Shown: one piece after another, positions 40,919-50,296 of the stretch
How the letters are laid out: each line of letters opens with the position of its first letter
Position numbering within the stretch: the first letter of the stretch is position 1
NCBI GenBank assembly: GCA_030849805.1
Contig: JASANZ010002254.1
Location: forward strand, 1 to 64,000
Source of the DNA: Sergeia podlipaevii
Lineage: Eukaryota > Euglenozoa > Kinetoplastea > Trypanosomatida > Trypanosomatidae
DNA: 64,000 nt
Reading direction: 5' to 3'
Notes under the pieces: generated by a model
What the model was told of the DNA's origin: nothing
The model's database searches: none
What the model saw: the letters and a program-made list of their open reading frames with translations, nothing else
Made by a program: the position numbers and the translations under genes

Positions 40919-42913
40919 ATGCCACTATTTGGTGTCGATGATGTTCTTTTTATTCTAGCGGCTACATCTGTGCTCCTATGGGCAAAGCGGGGGGAGGTGT
41001 TTGCTGAAACGGCCTACGTCGCCGTGGCGGCGCTCACTAACGACGTTGAAAAGGCAAAGGAGGTGTCAGAACGTGTGTCAAGCAGGTACGCGACACCGAC
41101 ACTGCTACTCAGAGGGTTTGATTTGCAAGAGAGCTATAAGCTTGCCTTGATGCGTAGCGTCCATCAACGGCAACAAAAAGAGTCCACTTTTGTGGGTGAG
41201 GGAGACGCCGGCGACGGCACCATGGGAAGCGCGATTAATCTTGTTCGCACCAGCGTAGTAGGCGAGTTCGAGCCCACCGTGTCCGTGCATGAGGTGCCCA
41301 ACCTTCCTCATAGGCACTACAATCCAAGTAAGCGCATCCCTCATGTCTCTGTGCTCGTCTCCTACACCGAGGATGACATTGCAGCCAAGCTGACCAAGTA
41401 CACCCCTATAGAAGTGCAGACGGTATTCGACAAGATCGAGCGTGAGGGCTTGTGGGAGGCTGCAGTGAAATTGAGTAGAGGTATCGACAATGCACGACAG
41501 CGACTGCGGTACTTGCCTCAGCGTAGCGTCGAGGCTGCCCTGCGCACTCTCTTCACCACTGCGCACGGTGAACTTGCAGTGGCTTACTACTTCTCCTTTG
41601 GAGAAGACATGTTCTTTGCGGACGATATCATAGTGGCGCTCTTTGATGCATGTCGACACGCAGAACGCGCTACTCTTGATTTGTATCGCAATCTTAAATC
41701 CTTTCAGTCCAGTTGGACGCCAACGATCTACGCTTGCTGTCTGACTGCAAATAGTCGAGTTGACTACAATGAAGCACTGAAGCTCTATGATGAATACACG
41801 AGCATCTGTGCTGGGCGTTTGCGTGTGGCACAGAACCCGCTGCACAGGCTGTTTGCCTCCTCATCCACGCGGCTTGACAGCGGTGGAGTGCGTCTCCAGT
41901 ACCTATACCACATTGTTATTCCACTGGTCATGGAACGTGAGCCGGAGAAGGTGGAACAATACGTGAAGGACATGATGCGCACAGACCCAGATGCCGCTCC
42001 TGACGTATTCTTGCGTTGCTGTCATCTGGAGATAGGCCGGAAGCTGGCAATGAAGTTTCTAGATGCGAATCAACAAGACTTGACAGAAGTTGTGCTTAGG
42101 CGTGGTGAGAGCAGTGAGAGAGCTGGGAGCGTAGGGTCTGTTCGTGATATGCTGTCTCTTTCCTTTGCGTTGTATCACACGAAGCCCTCCTCCATGAACC
42201 TCAACTCTCTTCTGAAGGTAATCACGCAATGCCAACGTGAGGCGGCTCAGCAGCAGGAGTGTGCAGGCAACTCTAGAAATGCAGAAAAGACCTTGGCGTC
42301 TTGGACACGTCAATGCGCCGCTTCCGCTACTGAACTTGCTCGCAAGGGATCTACAGAGCTGTCGCTTGTCTTTGACGGTGTTCCGTTTCAGTCCGAATAT
42401 GACCCTCATATTCTTGCACGCACCATCACCGAGAATCACGCGTCATGGGCCATCGCCACACAGTTTCTCTCATCTATGATACGACGTAAGTACTTCACAG
42501 CTGTTCCAACCCTCGCACATCACCTCGCACGTCAGGGTCGGTGGCCCTCTGTAGCAAAGGCAATGACTATTTACCTCAGTAATACGCGGAACTTGCTAGC
42601 AACAGAGGATGTGAGTCTCTGCGTGGAGGCCTCTGTTCGCTCTGGGCGGTGGAGCAGTGCCCTCTTCTGGATGGATCGAGCTCACGCCCGAGGTATGGTG
42701 CTGCCCTCGCACACGTTTGATATTGGCCTGAGTGCTAGTCGCCACTACACCTGGGAGGCGGCGCTACGCACTGTCACACAGATGCATGACGTGGGAGGGG
42801 TATGCTCGCAGCAAGGTATTTTCAGTGTGGTGCAAGCGAGCTCACGACAGAACAAGGTTGCGCAGGTTCTTCATGTGCTCTCATCCACTGGCACTGTCTC
42901 CTGGACACCTTGA
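40919..42913 (+). CDS. Helical-repeat (PPR/TPR-like) protein
   Basis: A 664-residue protein. The N-terminus has a hydrophobic stretch (DDVLFILAATSVLLWAKRG, residues about 7-25) that could be a membrane anchor or a non-cleaved targeting signal. The rest is almost all paired helices of 30-38 residues, for example WTPTIYACCLTANSRVDYNE followed by ALKLYDEYTSI, and near the C-terminus RWSSALFWMDRAHARGMVLP. This spacing fits degenerate PPR repeats, which in kinetoplastids usually bind organellar RNA. The repeats diverge from the PPR consensus, so TPR-type repeats remain possible. Confidence 0.6.
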   Translation: MPLFGVDDVLFILAATSVLLWAKRGEVFAETAYVAVAALTNDVEKAKEVSERVSSRYATPTLLLRGFDLQESYKLALMRSVHQRQQKESTFVGEGDAGDGTMGSAINLVRTSVVGEFEPTVSVHEVPNLPHRHYNPSKRIPHVSVLVSYTEDDIAAKLTKYTPIEVQTVFDKIEREGLWEAAVKLSRGIDNARQRLRYLPQRSVEAALRTLFTTAHGELAVAYYFSFGEDMFFADDIIVALFDACRHAERATLDLYRNLKSFQSSWTPTIYACCLTANSRVDYNEALKLYDEYTSICAGRLRVAQNPLHRLFASSSTRLDSGGVRLQYLYHIVIPLVMEREPEKVEQYVKDMMRTDPDAAPDVFLRCCHLEIGRKLAMKFLDANQQDLTEVVLRRGESSERAGSVGSVRDMLSLSFALYHTKPSSMNLNSLLKVITQCQREAAQQQECAGNSRNAEKTLASWTRQCAASATELARKGSTELSLVFDGVPFQSEYDPHILARTITENHASWAIATQFLSSMIRRKYFTAVPTLAHHLARQGRWPSVAKAMTIYLSNTRNLLATEDVSLCVEASVRSGRWSSALFWMDRAHARGMVLPSHTFDIGLSASRHYTWEAALRTVTQMHDVGGVCSQQGIFSVVQASSRQNKVAQVLHVLSSTGTVSWTP

Positions 42914-43280
42914 TAGCAAACTTCAAGACCCGTACTTCGTATGCATACAGAAGTCCCCGGTGCACTTTTCCTTTCCTTTTGCTTTTTTTTTGAATATTGC
43001 TTGTTTTGTGTCTTTTTTGACGGGAACTGTATCATTGTCAACTATAAAGAAAGGAAGAAACAAAACATATGAATTGACAGAAAGATAAAGAGCATATTTT
43101 TGATGGTAGTACCATCCCTATTGTGCTTTGTGGCACTCTATCCCTGCTTGTACCGATGGCCAATCTACTTCTTTCTCTCTGATTTTTGTTGCCTTTACCT
43201 TCCATTCCTTACATATTCGGTGTGCATTTATTCATATCATTTTCCTTTTTTTTTTGGAATAGGTGCATATCCAAACAAAT
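42914..43280. other. Intergenic spacer
   Basis: T-rich spacer with TTTTCCTTTTTTTTTTGG (43241-43258) then AATAG (43257-43262), a likely acceptor for ATG 43281. Confidence 0.45.
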
Positions 43281-44519
43281 ATGTTCACTTCTTCGCCGGA
43301 GGTGCAAAAGGCTTACAAAAAGGCTGAGAAGTGGAGCCAGGAGGTCGAGAAGCGTAAGGCGGGTTCGCTATCTGATCGCCGTGTCGTAGATGTCACTGAA
43401 GCTATCAATCTTACTATGCGTCCTCAGGCGAGGAGGGGCACCTTTCCTGGTCTCACTCGTCTCACTGTTCTTACCAGCGATGAAGCTCGCGAGCTGCTCA
43501 TGGACTTCCCTAGTATCACTCTGACTGCCGTAGTCAGCCTTCTTTGTGGAGTCGCTGTAGGGACGGCGTTTTGGAGTCGAGGCGACCTGCGAGGCGCACT
43601 TCAACGCTTTGCAGGGCGACAGCGTCCTGTCATAGGGGCGGCATTGACTACTACAAGTGCAGTTTCGGTGGTGGAAGCCGCTCCTTCTTCCACGCACCAC
43701 CTTGTGCATACGGTAGAGTCCCTCAGGCCTCTTTTCCGCTCGCTCCGCTGCTTCCTACGACGGCTTGCACGATGCCTCGTGGCAGCCTTTACCGCAGTGA
43801 TCTACGTTCGTTTTCTCCGCCGCCGCTACCCCAGACCACTTCCCGTATGTCGTGCTATGGACTGCTCTAGTTCCCCCGCAGGACCGTGTCGTGTGACAGA
43901 CCGCGTCTTGTTCATGACAAACTCGCACGCAGGCACGCATGCTGACACTCCTTACCATTTTATGCGCGAGCGGGTCTGCACGGGATTGCCCAGTCTGAGC
44001 GCGTACAGCGGCGATGTGGTGGCGATTGATTTGTCGTCTGTGATAGCTGCCCTGTCACCTACTAAGCGCGCCATCACTGCTGCGATGCTGGAGGCACACC
44101 TGTCTTCATCCTTTCCTAGCATTGCAGAGGCTCGTCGCCTTGTCTATCGGCTTGTGCTTGTGACACGGTGTTACAAGGGTGGAGTGAGTGAGCGTGATGA
44201 GTTTGATAAGGACTTTGCGTATCTCATTCCAGAGGCAGTGGAATACCTGCAAAGCAAGTTCCCACAGCTACTGCTCGTGGCGATAGATACCCCATCGGTG
44301 GATCACGCCACCGCAAGCCCCATTTGCGAGTATTCACACGGGTCTCTGTTCAGCAACGGCATCGCCATTCTGGAGAATCTGGACTGTGCTGGCCTGCGCA
44401 CGCTATTTGACCAGTCCAAAGGCACCATTGAAGGGTCAGTCGTCACTGTGTTCAACCCAGCGCTTGAGTTTGAAGATAGCTGCGGCTGCTCGGTGCTCTT
44501 TATCCCCCTTGCGCGATAA
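43281..44519 (+). CDS. Kynurenine formamidase/cyclase-like protein with membrane insertion
   Basis: A 412-residue protein. The C-terminal half has the signature of the cyclase/kynurenine formamidase family, HAGTHADTPYH, giving metal ligands H216, H220, D222 and H226. Later segments DTPSVDHA and ENLDCAGL are the usual second half of this fold. The family's first strand seems to lie near residue 40 (VVDVTEAINLT ... FPG). Between it and the metal motif sits an insert of about 130 residues with two hydrophobic segments (near residues 80-97 and 165-185) and many Arg residues. Family enzymes hydrolyse N-formylkynurenine or related amides and esters; most are soluble. Here the active-site residues are present, so hydrolase activity is plausible at a membrane. 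Substrate unknown. Confidence 0.75.
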   Translation: MFTSSPEVQKAYKKAEKWSQEVEKRKAGSLSDRRVVDVTEAINLTMRPQARRGTFPGLTRLTVLTSDEARELLMDFPSITLTAVVSLLCGVAVGTAFWSRGDLRGALQRFAGRQRPVIGAALTTTSAVSVVEAAPSSTHHLVHTVESLRPLFRSLRCFLRRLARCLVAAFTAVIYVRFLRRRYPRPLPVCRAMDCSSSPAGPCRVTDRVLFMTNSHAGTHADTPYHFMRERVCTGLPSLSAYSGDVVAIDLSSVIAALSPTKRAITAAMLEAHLSSSFPSIAEARRLVYRLVLVTRCYKGGVSERDEFDKDFAYLIPEAVEYLQSKFPQLLLVAIDTPSVDHATASPICEYSHGSLFSNGIAILENLDCAGLRTLFDQSKGTIEGSVVTVFNPALEFEDSCGCSVLFIPLAR

Positions 44520-44895
44520 GTTATCTTCTGCGTGTTTATTATGTTTTCTTCTCTCGCTTTGTAGATATATACATATATCCTGGCTGTTCACGGCCCCATC
44601 AAATTGCAAACGTATTTACTCTTGCCTCTAGAGGTATATTGCGGCACAGATGGTTTACGTGCTTTCTTTGAGACACAAGTTTCTTCATGTTTGCTTTTTT
44701 GTATCTCACCATTTATGACTCTACTATTGCGTCTTTTCCTTTACTTCTACTTTACAGTTTTTGAAGACGTTCATGCATGAATAAAGGAAAGGCGTTATCA
44801 CCAAGCATATTCTACAATCCATTTGCTACAAATCGGTGGCTTACTTTTCTGAAGCTATTTTTATCTGTGCTTATTCTCCCTTTTTTTTTCTTTTC
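44520..44895. other. Intergenic spacer
   Basis: T-rich, with no coding signal. The frame of the next gene is open from a GTG at 44836, but ATG 44896 follows a TTTTTTTTTTC tract and begins the recognisable helicase. Confidence 0.45.
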
Positions 44896-47800
44896 ATGAG
44901 TGCGGCACTGGAGGCGTTGGGCTCTCTGGCCCAATTCATTGCTCATAAGGAATTCACCAAAGTTCAGGAAAGCACGATTCCTGCCCTTCTAAGCTGCAAT
45001 GACAACGTCGTTGTGGCAGCCCCAACAGGCAGTGGCAAGACAATGCTGCTAGAAGTAGCAATGCTGAAACTTTTCAAGGAGCTCCTGTTGGCACCTCGAC
45101 CCCAGGAAGCATCTGGCAATACCGCACACGTGCTGTTGCTTTCACAGAATGTCCGCGCTAAGGCTGTGTACATTTGTCCTATCAAAGCTCTTGCAAACGA
45201 GAAGTACCACCACTGGAGTACTATGTTTGCCCCACTTTCAGTGGTGATTGAAACAGGCGACCAGGGCAGCTGGGACGTTGAGGAGTTTGGAGAGGGCAGC
45301 GATCCATTCACTGCCATTTCTTCCGCAGATATCATCATTACCACTCCAGAGAGGTGGGATAGCATCACTCGGAGATGGAAAGAAAAGACGGTGTTTAGTC
45401 TTGTCAACAGCGTCGCGTTGCTCCTGTTGGACGAGGTACACACCGTCCACGAGGAGCGCGGTGCCGCCCTGGAAGCGGTGGTCAGTCGCATGAAGGCAAT
45501 CAAAGCTGCCACCTTATCCAGCGGCACAGCGCAACAGAGTCAGCTATCTTCAAACCATGCCGGCAGGGACGCAAATGCCGCCGCAGCCGCTCCTCTGACA
45601 GGGAAGGGGGAATCATACCTTGGTGCACGCTTCATAGCAATCAGTGGGACGCTGCCAAATGTCCGTGATGTTGCGGAGTGGCTCCAGGTGCCACCACATC
45701 TGACGTTTTCGTACAGTCCATCGGACCGTCCAGTCCCGCTAACGGTTCACGTACAAGGATTTCCCAGCAGCTCGAACAACCCCTTTGCCTTTTACCGCTT
45801 TCTCTCTTTTAAGCTCTTTGGTGCTATTCGCACCTACGGTGATGGCAAGCCCACACTCGTGTTTTGTGCGTCCCGAAAGGAAACAGAGTCCTCGGCACAA
45901 CGCCTCGTGTCGGACATTCAGGAGGCGGCCGCGCGTGAGAACCGGAGCGATGCTCTCACCCCATCTCCCGAAGTTCACCAGCTTGCCACGCAGGCTGGAG
46001 ACAGGACTTTGCGAGCCTGCCTTCTCATTGGGATTGGTTTCCATCACGCTGCCATGACAATGAACGACCGGCACCTTGTGGAGCGCATGTTTCGAGAGCA
46101 ATACGTTGCTGTGGTATGCACGACTTCTACCCTCGCACTTGGCGTGAATCTGCCCGCGCATCTGGTGATAGTGAAAGGGACTACCACGTACAAGAAGGGC
46201 CTCCAGGAGGACATGCCTCTCTCTGAGGTGGCACAAATGTGTGGGCGGGCGGGACGGCCAGGCTTTGATGATAGTGGCACCGCTTTGATTCTTACCACTG
46301 AGAGCAAAGCTAGTCTCTATCGAGCCCTTGCTCATGGCGATGCTCAGACAACAGTCGAAAGTCAGCTACATCGCAACATGATCGAGCACGTAAATGCAGA
46401 GGTAGCTCTACACACCATCAATAGTTTTGCGTCAGGCGTGGAGTGGGTCAAGACGACCTTTTTTTGGATCAGACTACGACGGCACCCACAGTACTACGGA
46501 CTGACATTTAGTACGAAAGCTGATGAACGCGCCTTCGACGCCAATAAGTACGTGGAGCGGCTGATGCAGCATGTCATGATGGCGTTGAGAGATGCTGGAT
46601 GCATTACAATCCACACCTCCGCACAAGGCACTGTGACGAGTGACGATGTGTCACCGGATAGGTTGGCTACATGCCAGTGTAGCGCCACACGTATTGGTCG
46701 CTCGATGGCGCGCTTGTATATTCTTTTTGGCACTGTGCAGACTTTCAACACAGAAACACAGAGGCAGCTCGGGTGGAAGGAGGGTAAACAGATGTGTTGC
46801 GTGAGAAACGAGATGACAGAGGAAGAGAATGGTGAAAAGGAAGAGGGAAACGGGGCAGATGACGGGCAGCACGATGGACAGACAAATTCCGCAATAGAAG
46901 AGAAAGGCGCAGCTGCAACATCGACTAGTGTGGGAGAATCGCATGCAGCACTAACCTTCAAGCTATCAACCACACTAACGCTTCTCTGCCAAACTGAGGA
47001 GCTCGCGGAGATACATGTGCGTCAAGGCGACAAGGGGCATCTCAACGAGTTGAACAAGGCCATCCGATATCCCTTAAAATCCGGCAAGAAGGGTGGCCGA
47101 GAGGTGCGAGAAGACTGGCACAAGGCTTATGTGTTGATTCAGGCACAACTCTCGCAACTTCCTCTCACAGACATCTCCCTTCGCAATGATTCGCTGCGGC
47201 TGTGGGCCGCCGTGCCACGCGTGTGCCGCTTTCTTTATGACTTCGCCGCTGCGACACGCTCCTACTCATTTACTCTTCACGCAGACGTTCTGTTGCGGTG
47301 CGTGGAGCGGAAACTTTGGCCGGACAGTCCCTTGCTACTTCGGCAGCTAGATGGGGTCTCAGATGCGGTGGCCAAGAGCTTGAGCACTGCAGGGTGTTCA
47401 ACCTTCAACGCACTTCGTGAAGCAGATCCTCGAAGACTTGAGGTGTTGTGTGAGCGTCTTCCGCCATTTGGAACGCACCTGAAATGTCAAATGGCTTTGC
47501 TGCCAAAGTGCGAACTGACCGCTTCTCTCACCTCAGCGACGACTTTGACAAGTGTGCAGAAAAAGCAGACCTGCTGCAGCATCGCGGTGACAGTCACTCC
47601 AGTGAGCAAAAATGAAGGGAACGAAACCGGCAAAGGAGAAGGTAAGGTGAGTGATGGAGGCACCAAGCCTAAAGGCAGCAAGAAGTCTAGCCACGCGCAG
47701 CAATACTCTTGTGCTCCCCCCTTGATTCTCCTTGCCGGTCACGCACTGAGTGATGCTATTCTGATCCTCCGCTTCATCCCAGCCACCTCTTTTGTGGCCC

Positions 47801-49527
47801 TTTCTGATGGCACGCAAAGAGAAGCAAAATCAGCCACTCCGCTCACCTTCACCTTCACAGTGCCCTACGGCATGTCAGGGGTTGTGATAATTCACCTGAA
47901 CACAGAGCGCTGGCTGGGAAACGATATCTCAACCGCGGTTATACTCCCCGATCACCATCTCACGGATCGCTCTTGTATTCTTGCCAGTATGCCCGCTCCC
48001 GGTACTGCAGAGAGTACAGTGCAACGGCAGTCCACTCTTTCCGCCTTTCGTTCATCCAAGGCAGTAGTGCCGGCAGCAGCAGCAGCACCACCATCGAGAG
48101 CACAAGCACCAGGAGATGGCAGCGCCAACACCAGAGAAAGTGATGCAAGGATAGACGAGGCCGGAGCAGCGATTGCCTGCGATGCCAGGAACTCATACGT
48201 AGCTCTGTTAGAAGACATGCGGTACATAGAAGGCGTAAGCAGGCGCAGCAGCATGTACCAAGGTAAGCGACAGCGTCACGAAGAAGCATGCGAGAAGCAA
48301 GTCGTATCGATGGCGGAACGGTGTATGGGGACACTGCAAGAGGTCCCGCCAAAGGATTTGAAAGCAACCCAAGGCTCACCCACGGTTTCTTCTACGAAAG
48401 CAAGAAGGCTCTCCGCCTCTGTGGAGAGGTCAGCCTCTAACAGAACAACTGCGCGGTGTTCCCCTCCATCGCAGTCTCTAACTCACTACAGCAGTTTTTC
48501 TCCCCCAGCCGCGGCCGCTATCACTGCGGGTGAACATCCATATAGTGGGGTGGGCGATGATGGGGATGGTGCAGCTGTTGGAGTTGTGGCGGATGTGCAG
48601 AAGCCACTCAATCGCGTTCTGCTGCGACCTTGTGAGTCACCTGAACCGCAGATGGATGCTTCTTATCCACGATGTGCTTTCCGCCATGCGGGAGTTGCCT
48701 GCGCTTACAATCCAGGGGCATATGCTCCACAGCAGCAGCAGATTTCTGCTCCTGGGTTCCGTTCGTCCTTTTATATGCCACAGCGATATCCACAACAGGT
48801 GATGCGAGCTCCAGAGGCTACTTCAGCATTTCGCGGAGTGGGAGCTTTTCATTTTAATGTGGTTGCCCACCCTCCCTCTCGGCGACTTCCACTGCTGCAT
48901 CAAGAAAGGAACTTGATTGCCCCCTCCTGGCAGAGTCGTTGCGGTATCATGCCACCATCACAAACCGCCTACTACTCACAACCCCAGCAACAACCCTATG
49001 AACAAATACCAAGCAACTATTATGCCGTGCCTTTGCGGGGGAACCAGTGGATAGGTGACAACACAGCGCCGCAACCACCGTCATTTATGAGTAATGCATT
49101 TAGTCAAACATCAACTGCACAGCCTCGATATGATCCATGTTACTTCGACACAACACATAACTCCTTTGTTTCGTCACGCGCTTCGCAGCAGCTCATGATG
49201 AGCGCTGCTGAAGCGCAGTCTACCTCTCACATGCCGGATTCTTGGGAATCCGCATGGCCACAACAACAGCCTTCCTCTACCATGTCCTGGATGAACGGTA
49301 GGAGTGCAAGCATGGCAGATGTACGAAGGAGTACTGAGAGCTTCCCATACTCTCGAGTGCCATGTAGCTTACCAGAGCCACAAGGATGGGCACCTACGCA
49401 TCAATCCTCACTGGCACGACCTCCAGCTGCGCTACAGCGTAAAATAGTGAACCATGGAACTTCTATGGAAACGTTACGCAATGGAACGCGGCAGGCAACA
49501 AATTGTCTTGAACGCTCCTGGTGGTGA
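44896..49527 (+). CDS. HFM1: MER3/HFM1-type DExH meiotic DNA helicase
   Basis: A 1,543-residue Ski2-like helicase. Q-motif-type FTKVQESTIPALL is followed by motif I APTGSGKT (K48), TTPERWDS, motif II DEVH (D179-H182), ISGTLPN (motif III), and motif VI QMCGRAGRPG (about 446-455). A winged-helix and Sec63-type ratchet region follows, with a helix-hairpin-helix-like stretch near residues 828-858 (STAGCSTFNALREADPRRL). The DEVHTVHEERGAALEAVVSRMK segment and the compact N-terminus starting directly at the helicase core favour MER3/HFM1 over ASCC3/Brr2. MER3 stabilises recombination intermediates for crossovers. A charged insert (about 645-690) and a C-terminal tail of about 480 residues rich in Gln, Pro and Tyr are probably disordered. 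All core motifs are intact. Confidence 0.88.
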   Translation: MSAALEALGSLAQFIAHKEFTKVQESTIPALLSCNDNVVVAAPTGSGKTMLLEVAMLKLFKELLLAPRPQEASGNTAHVLLLSQNVRAKAVYICPIKALANEKYHHWSTMFAPLSVVIETGDQGSWDVEEFGEGSDPFTAISSADIIITTPERWDSITRRWKEKTVFSLVNSVALLLLDEVHTVHEERGAALEAVVSRMKAIKAATLSSGTAQQSQLSSNHAGRDANAAAAAPLTGKGESYLGARFIAISGTLPNVRDVAEWLQVPPHLTFSYSPSDRPVPLTVHVQGFPSSSNNPFAFYRFLSFKLFGAIRTYGDGKPTLVFCASRKETESSAQRLVSDIQEAAARENRSDALTPSPEVHQLATQAGDRTLRACLLIGIGFHHAAMTMNDRHLVERMFREQYVAVVCTTSTLALGVNLPAHLVIVKGTTTYKKGLQEDMPLSEVAQMCGRAGRPGFDDSGTALILTTESKASLYRALAHGDAQTTVESQLHRNMIEHVNAEVALHTINSFASGVEWVKTTFFWIRLRRHPQYYGLTFSTKADERAFDANKYVERLMQHVMMALRDAGCITIHTSAQGTVTSDDVSPDRLATCQCSATRIGRSMARLYILFGTVQTFNTETQRQLGWKEGKQMCCVRNEMTEEENGEKEEGNGADDGQHDGQTNSAIEEKGAAATSTSVGESHAALTFKLSTTLTLLCQTEELAEIHVRQGDKGHLNELNKAIRYPLKSGKKGGREVREDWHKAYVLIQAQLSQLPLTDISLRNDSLRLWAAVPRVCRFLYDFAAATRSYSFTLHADVLLRCVERKLWPDSPLLLRQLDGVSDAVAKSLSTAGCSTFNALREADPRRLEVLCERLPPFGTHLKCQMALLPKCELTASLTSATTLTSVQKKQTCCSIAVTVTPVSKNEGNETGKGEGKVSDGGTKPKGSKKSSHAQQYSCAPPLILLAGHALSDAILILRFIPATSFVALSDGTQREAKSATPLTFTFTVPYGMSGVVIIHLNTERWLGNDISTAVILPDHHLTDRSCILASMPAPGTAESTVQRQSTLSAFRSSKAVVPAAAAAPPSRAQAPGDGSANTRESDARIDEAGAAIACDARNSYVALLEDMRYIEGVSRRSSMYQGKRQRHEEACEKQVVSMAERCMGTLQEVPPKDLKATQGSPTVSSTKARRLSASVERSASNRTTARCSPPSQSLTHYSSFSPPAAAAITAGEHPYSGVGDDGDGAAVGVVADVQKPLNRVLLRPCESPEPQMDASYPRCAFRHAGVACAYNPGAYAPQQQQISAPGFRSSFYMPQRYPQQVMRAPEATSAFRGVGAFHFNVVAHPPSRRLPLLHQERNLIAPSWQSRCGIMPPSQTAYYSQPQQQPYEQIPSNYYAVPLRGNQWIGDNTAPQPPSFMSNAFSQTSTAQPRYDPCYFDTTHNSFVSSRASQQLMMSAAEAQSTSHMPDSWESAWPQQQPSSTMSWMNGRSASMADVRRSTESFPYSRVPCSLPEPQGWAPTHQSSLARPPAALQRKIVNHGTSMETLRNGTRQATNCLERSWW

Positions 49528-50251
49528 AGACAAACCAATAATACAGAACATCACCACTCCATCTCTTCTCTCGTGTCATTTTTTTTAAAAAAATATTTTT
49601 ATTACTATCAGTTTTCACAAGGGCTATGTACATTTCTTAAAACTAAACAATTCATACGATCGTGGTTTGCTCACTCTTGATTTTTTCACTTTTTTCATTC
49701 AGAATACTTGCACTACAAAACAGTTTCACAATTGACTTCCATAATCTTCCTTACATTGAGCCGTTAAGAAAAAAAAAACTACAACATTTTCTTATTTGCT
49801 TGTTAAGTAATTGTTTTCTTTTCAATATCTATTGAAACCATCCTCTTTTTTTTTGCTTTTCCTTCCTTTTTTATATATACCTTTTTTTCAACTGATTGTC
49901 GTTCTATTGCTAAACTGAGTGAATTTTTATATCTTTTTAACATATATATTAGTCGCTTTTGCCTTCTCTCTCTCTCTCCCTTTCCATTTTGTTGGAATTG
50001 GGTATTGAGAAAGACACATACTTCACCTTATCCTTTTCTTATATCTGCACACACAGACACGCATATAGATATAAATTTATATACAGCTGAATTCATTCTT
50101 GTTATTTCTGCCGCTGCATCAGCTAGAAAGGAAAGTAAGCAAGGCAAAAAAAGTTTTAATATATATCAATATCGATAGATAGAACTTGTGTAGTTTTTTT
50201 TTTTTTTGATTCACTCTCTTTTTCCCTCTTCTTTTTTTTTTTTTTCTTAAC
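49528..50251. other. Intergenic spacer with strong pyrimidine tracts
   Basis: AT-rich spacer with CT-rich stretches (49969-49985) and two poly-T tracts right before the next start (50193-50208, 50230-50247). There is no AG between the last tract and the ATG at 50252. Confidence 0.45.
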
Positions 50252-50296
50252 ATGGCATTTTCTCCTACGACGTCCAACTCTAGTAGCGTGCTTCAG
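50193..50296 (+). promoter_or_regulatory. Polypyrimidine tract and AG choices deciding the start of the SAPS-like gene
   Basis: The tract at 50193-50247 is the strongest in the spacer, but the first AG dinucleotides after it lie inside the annotated frame: 50282-50283, 50285-50286 and 50295-50296. The last is directly followed by an in-frame ATG at 50297. The only AG before the tract is GTGTAG at 50187-50192. Depending on use, the protein starts at 50252 or 50297. Confidence 0.5.
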
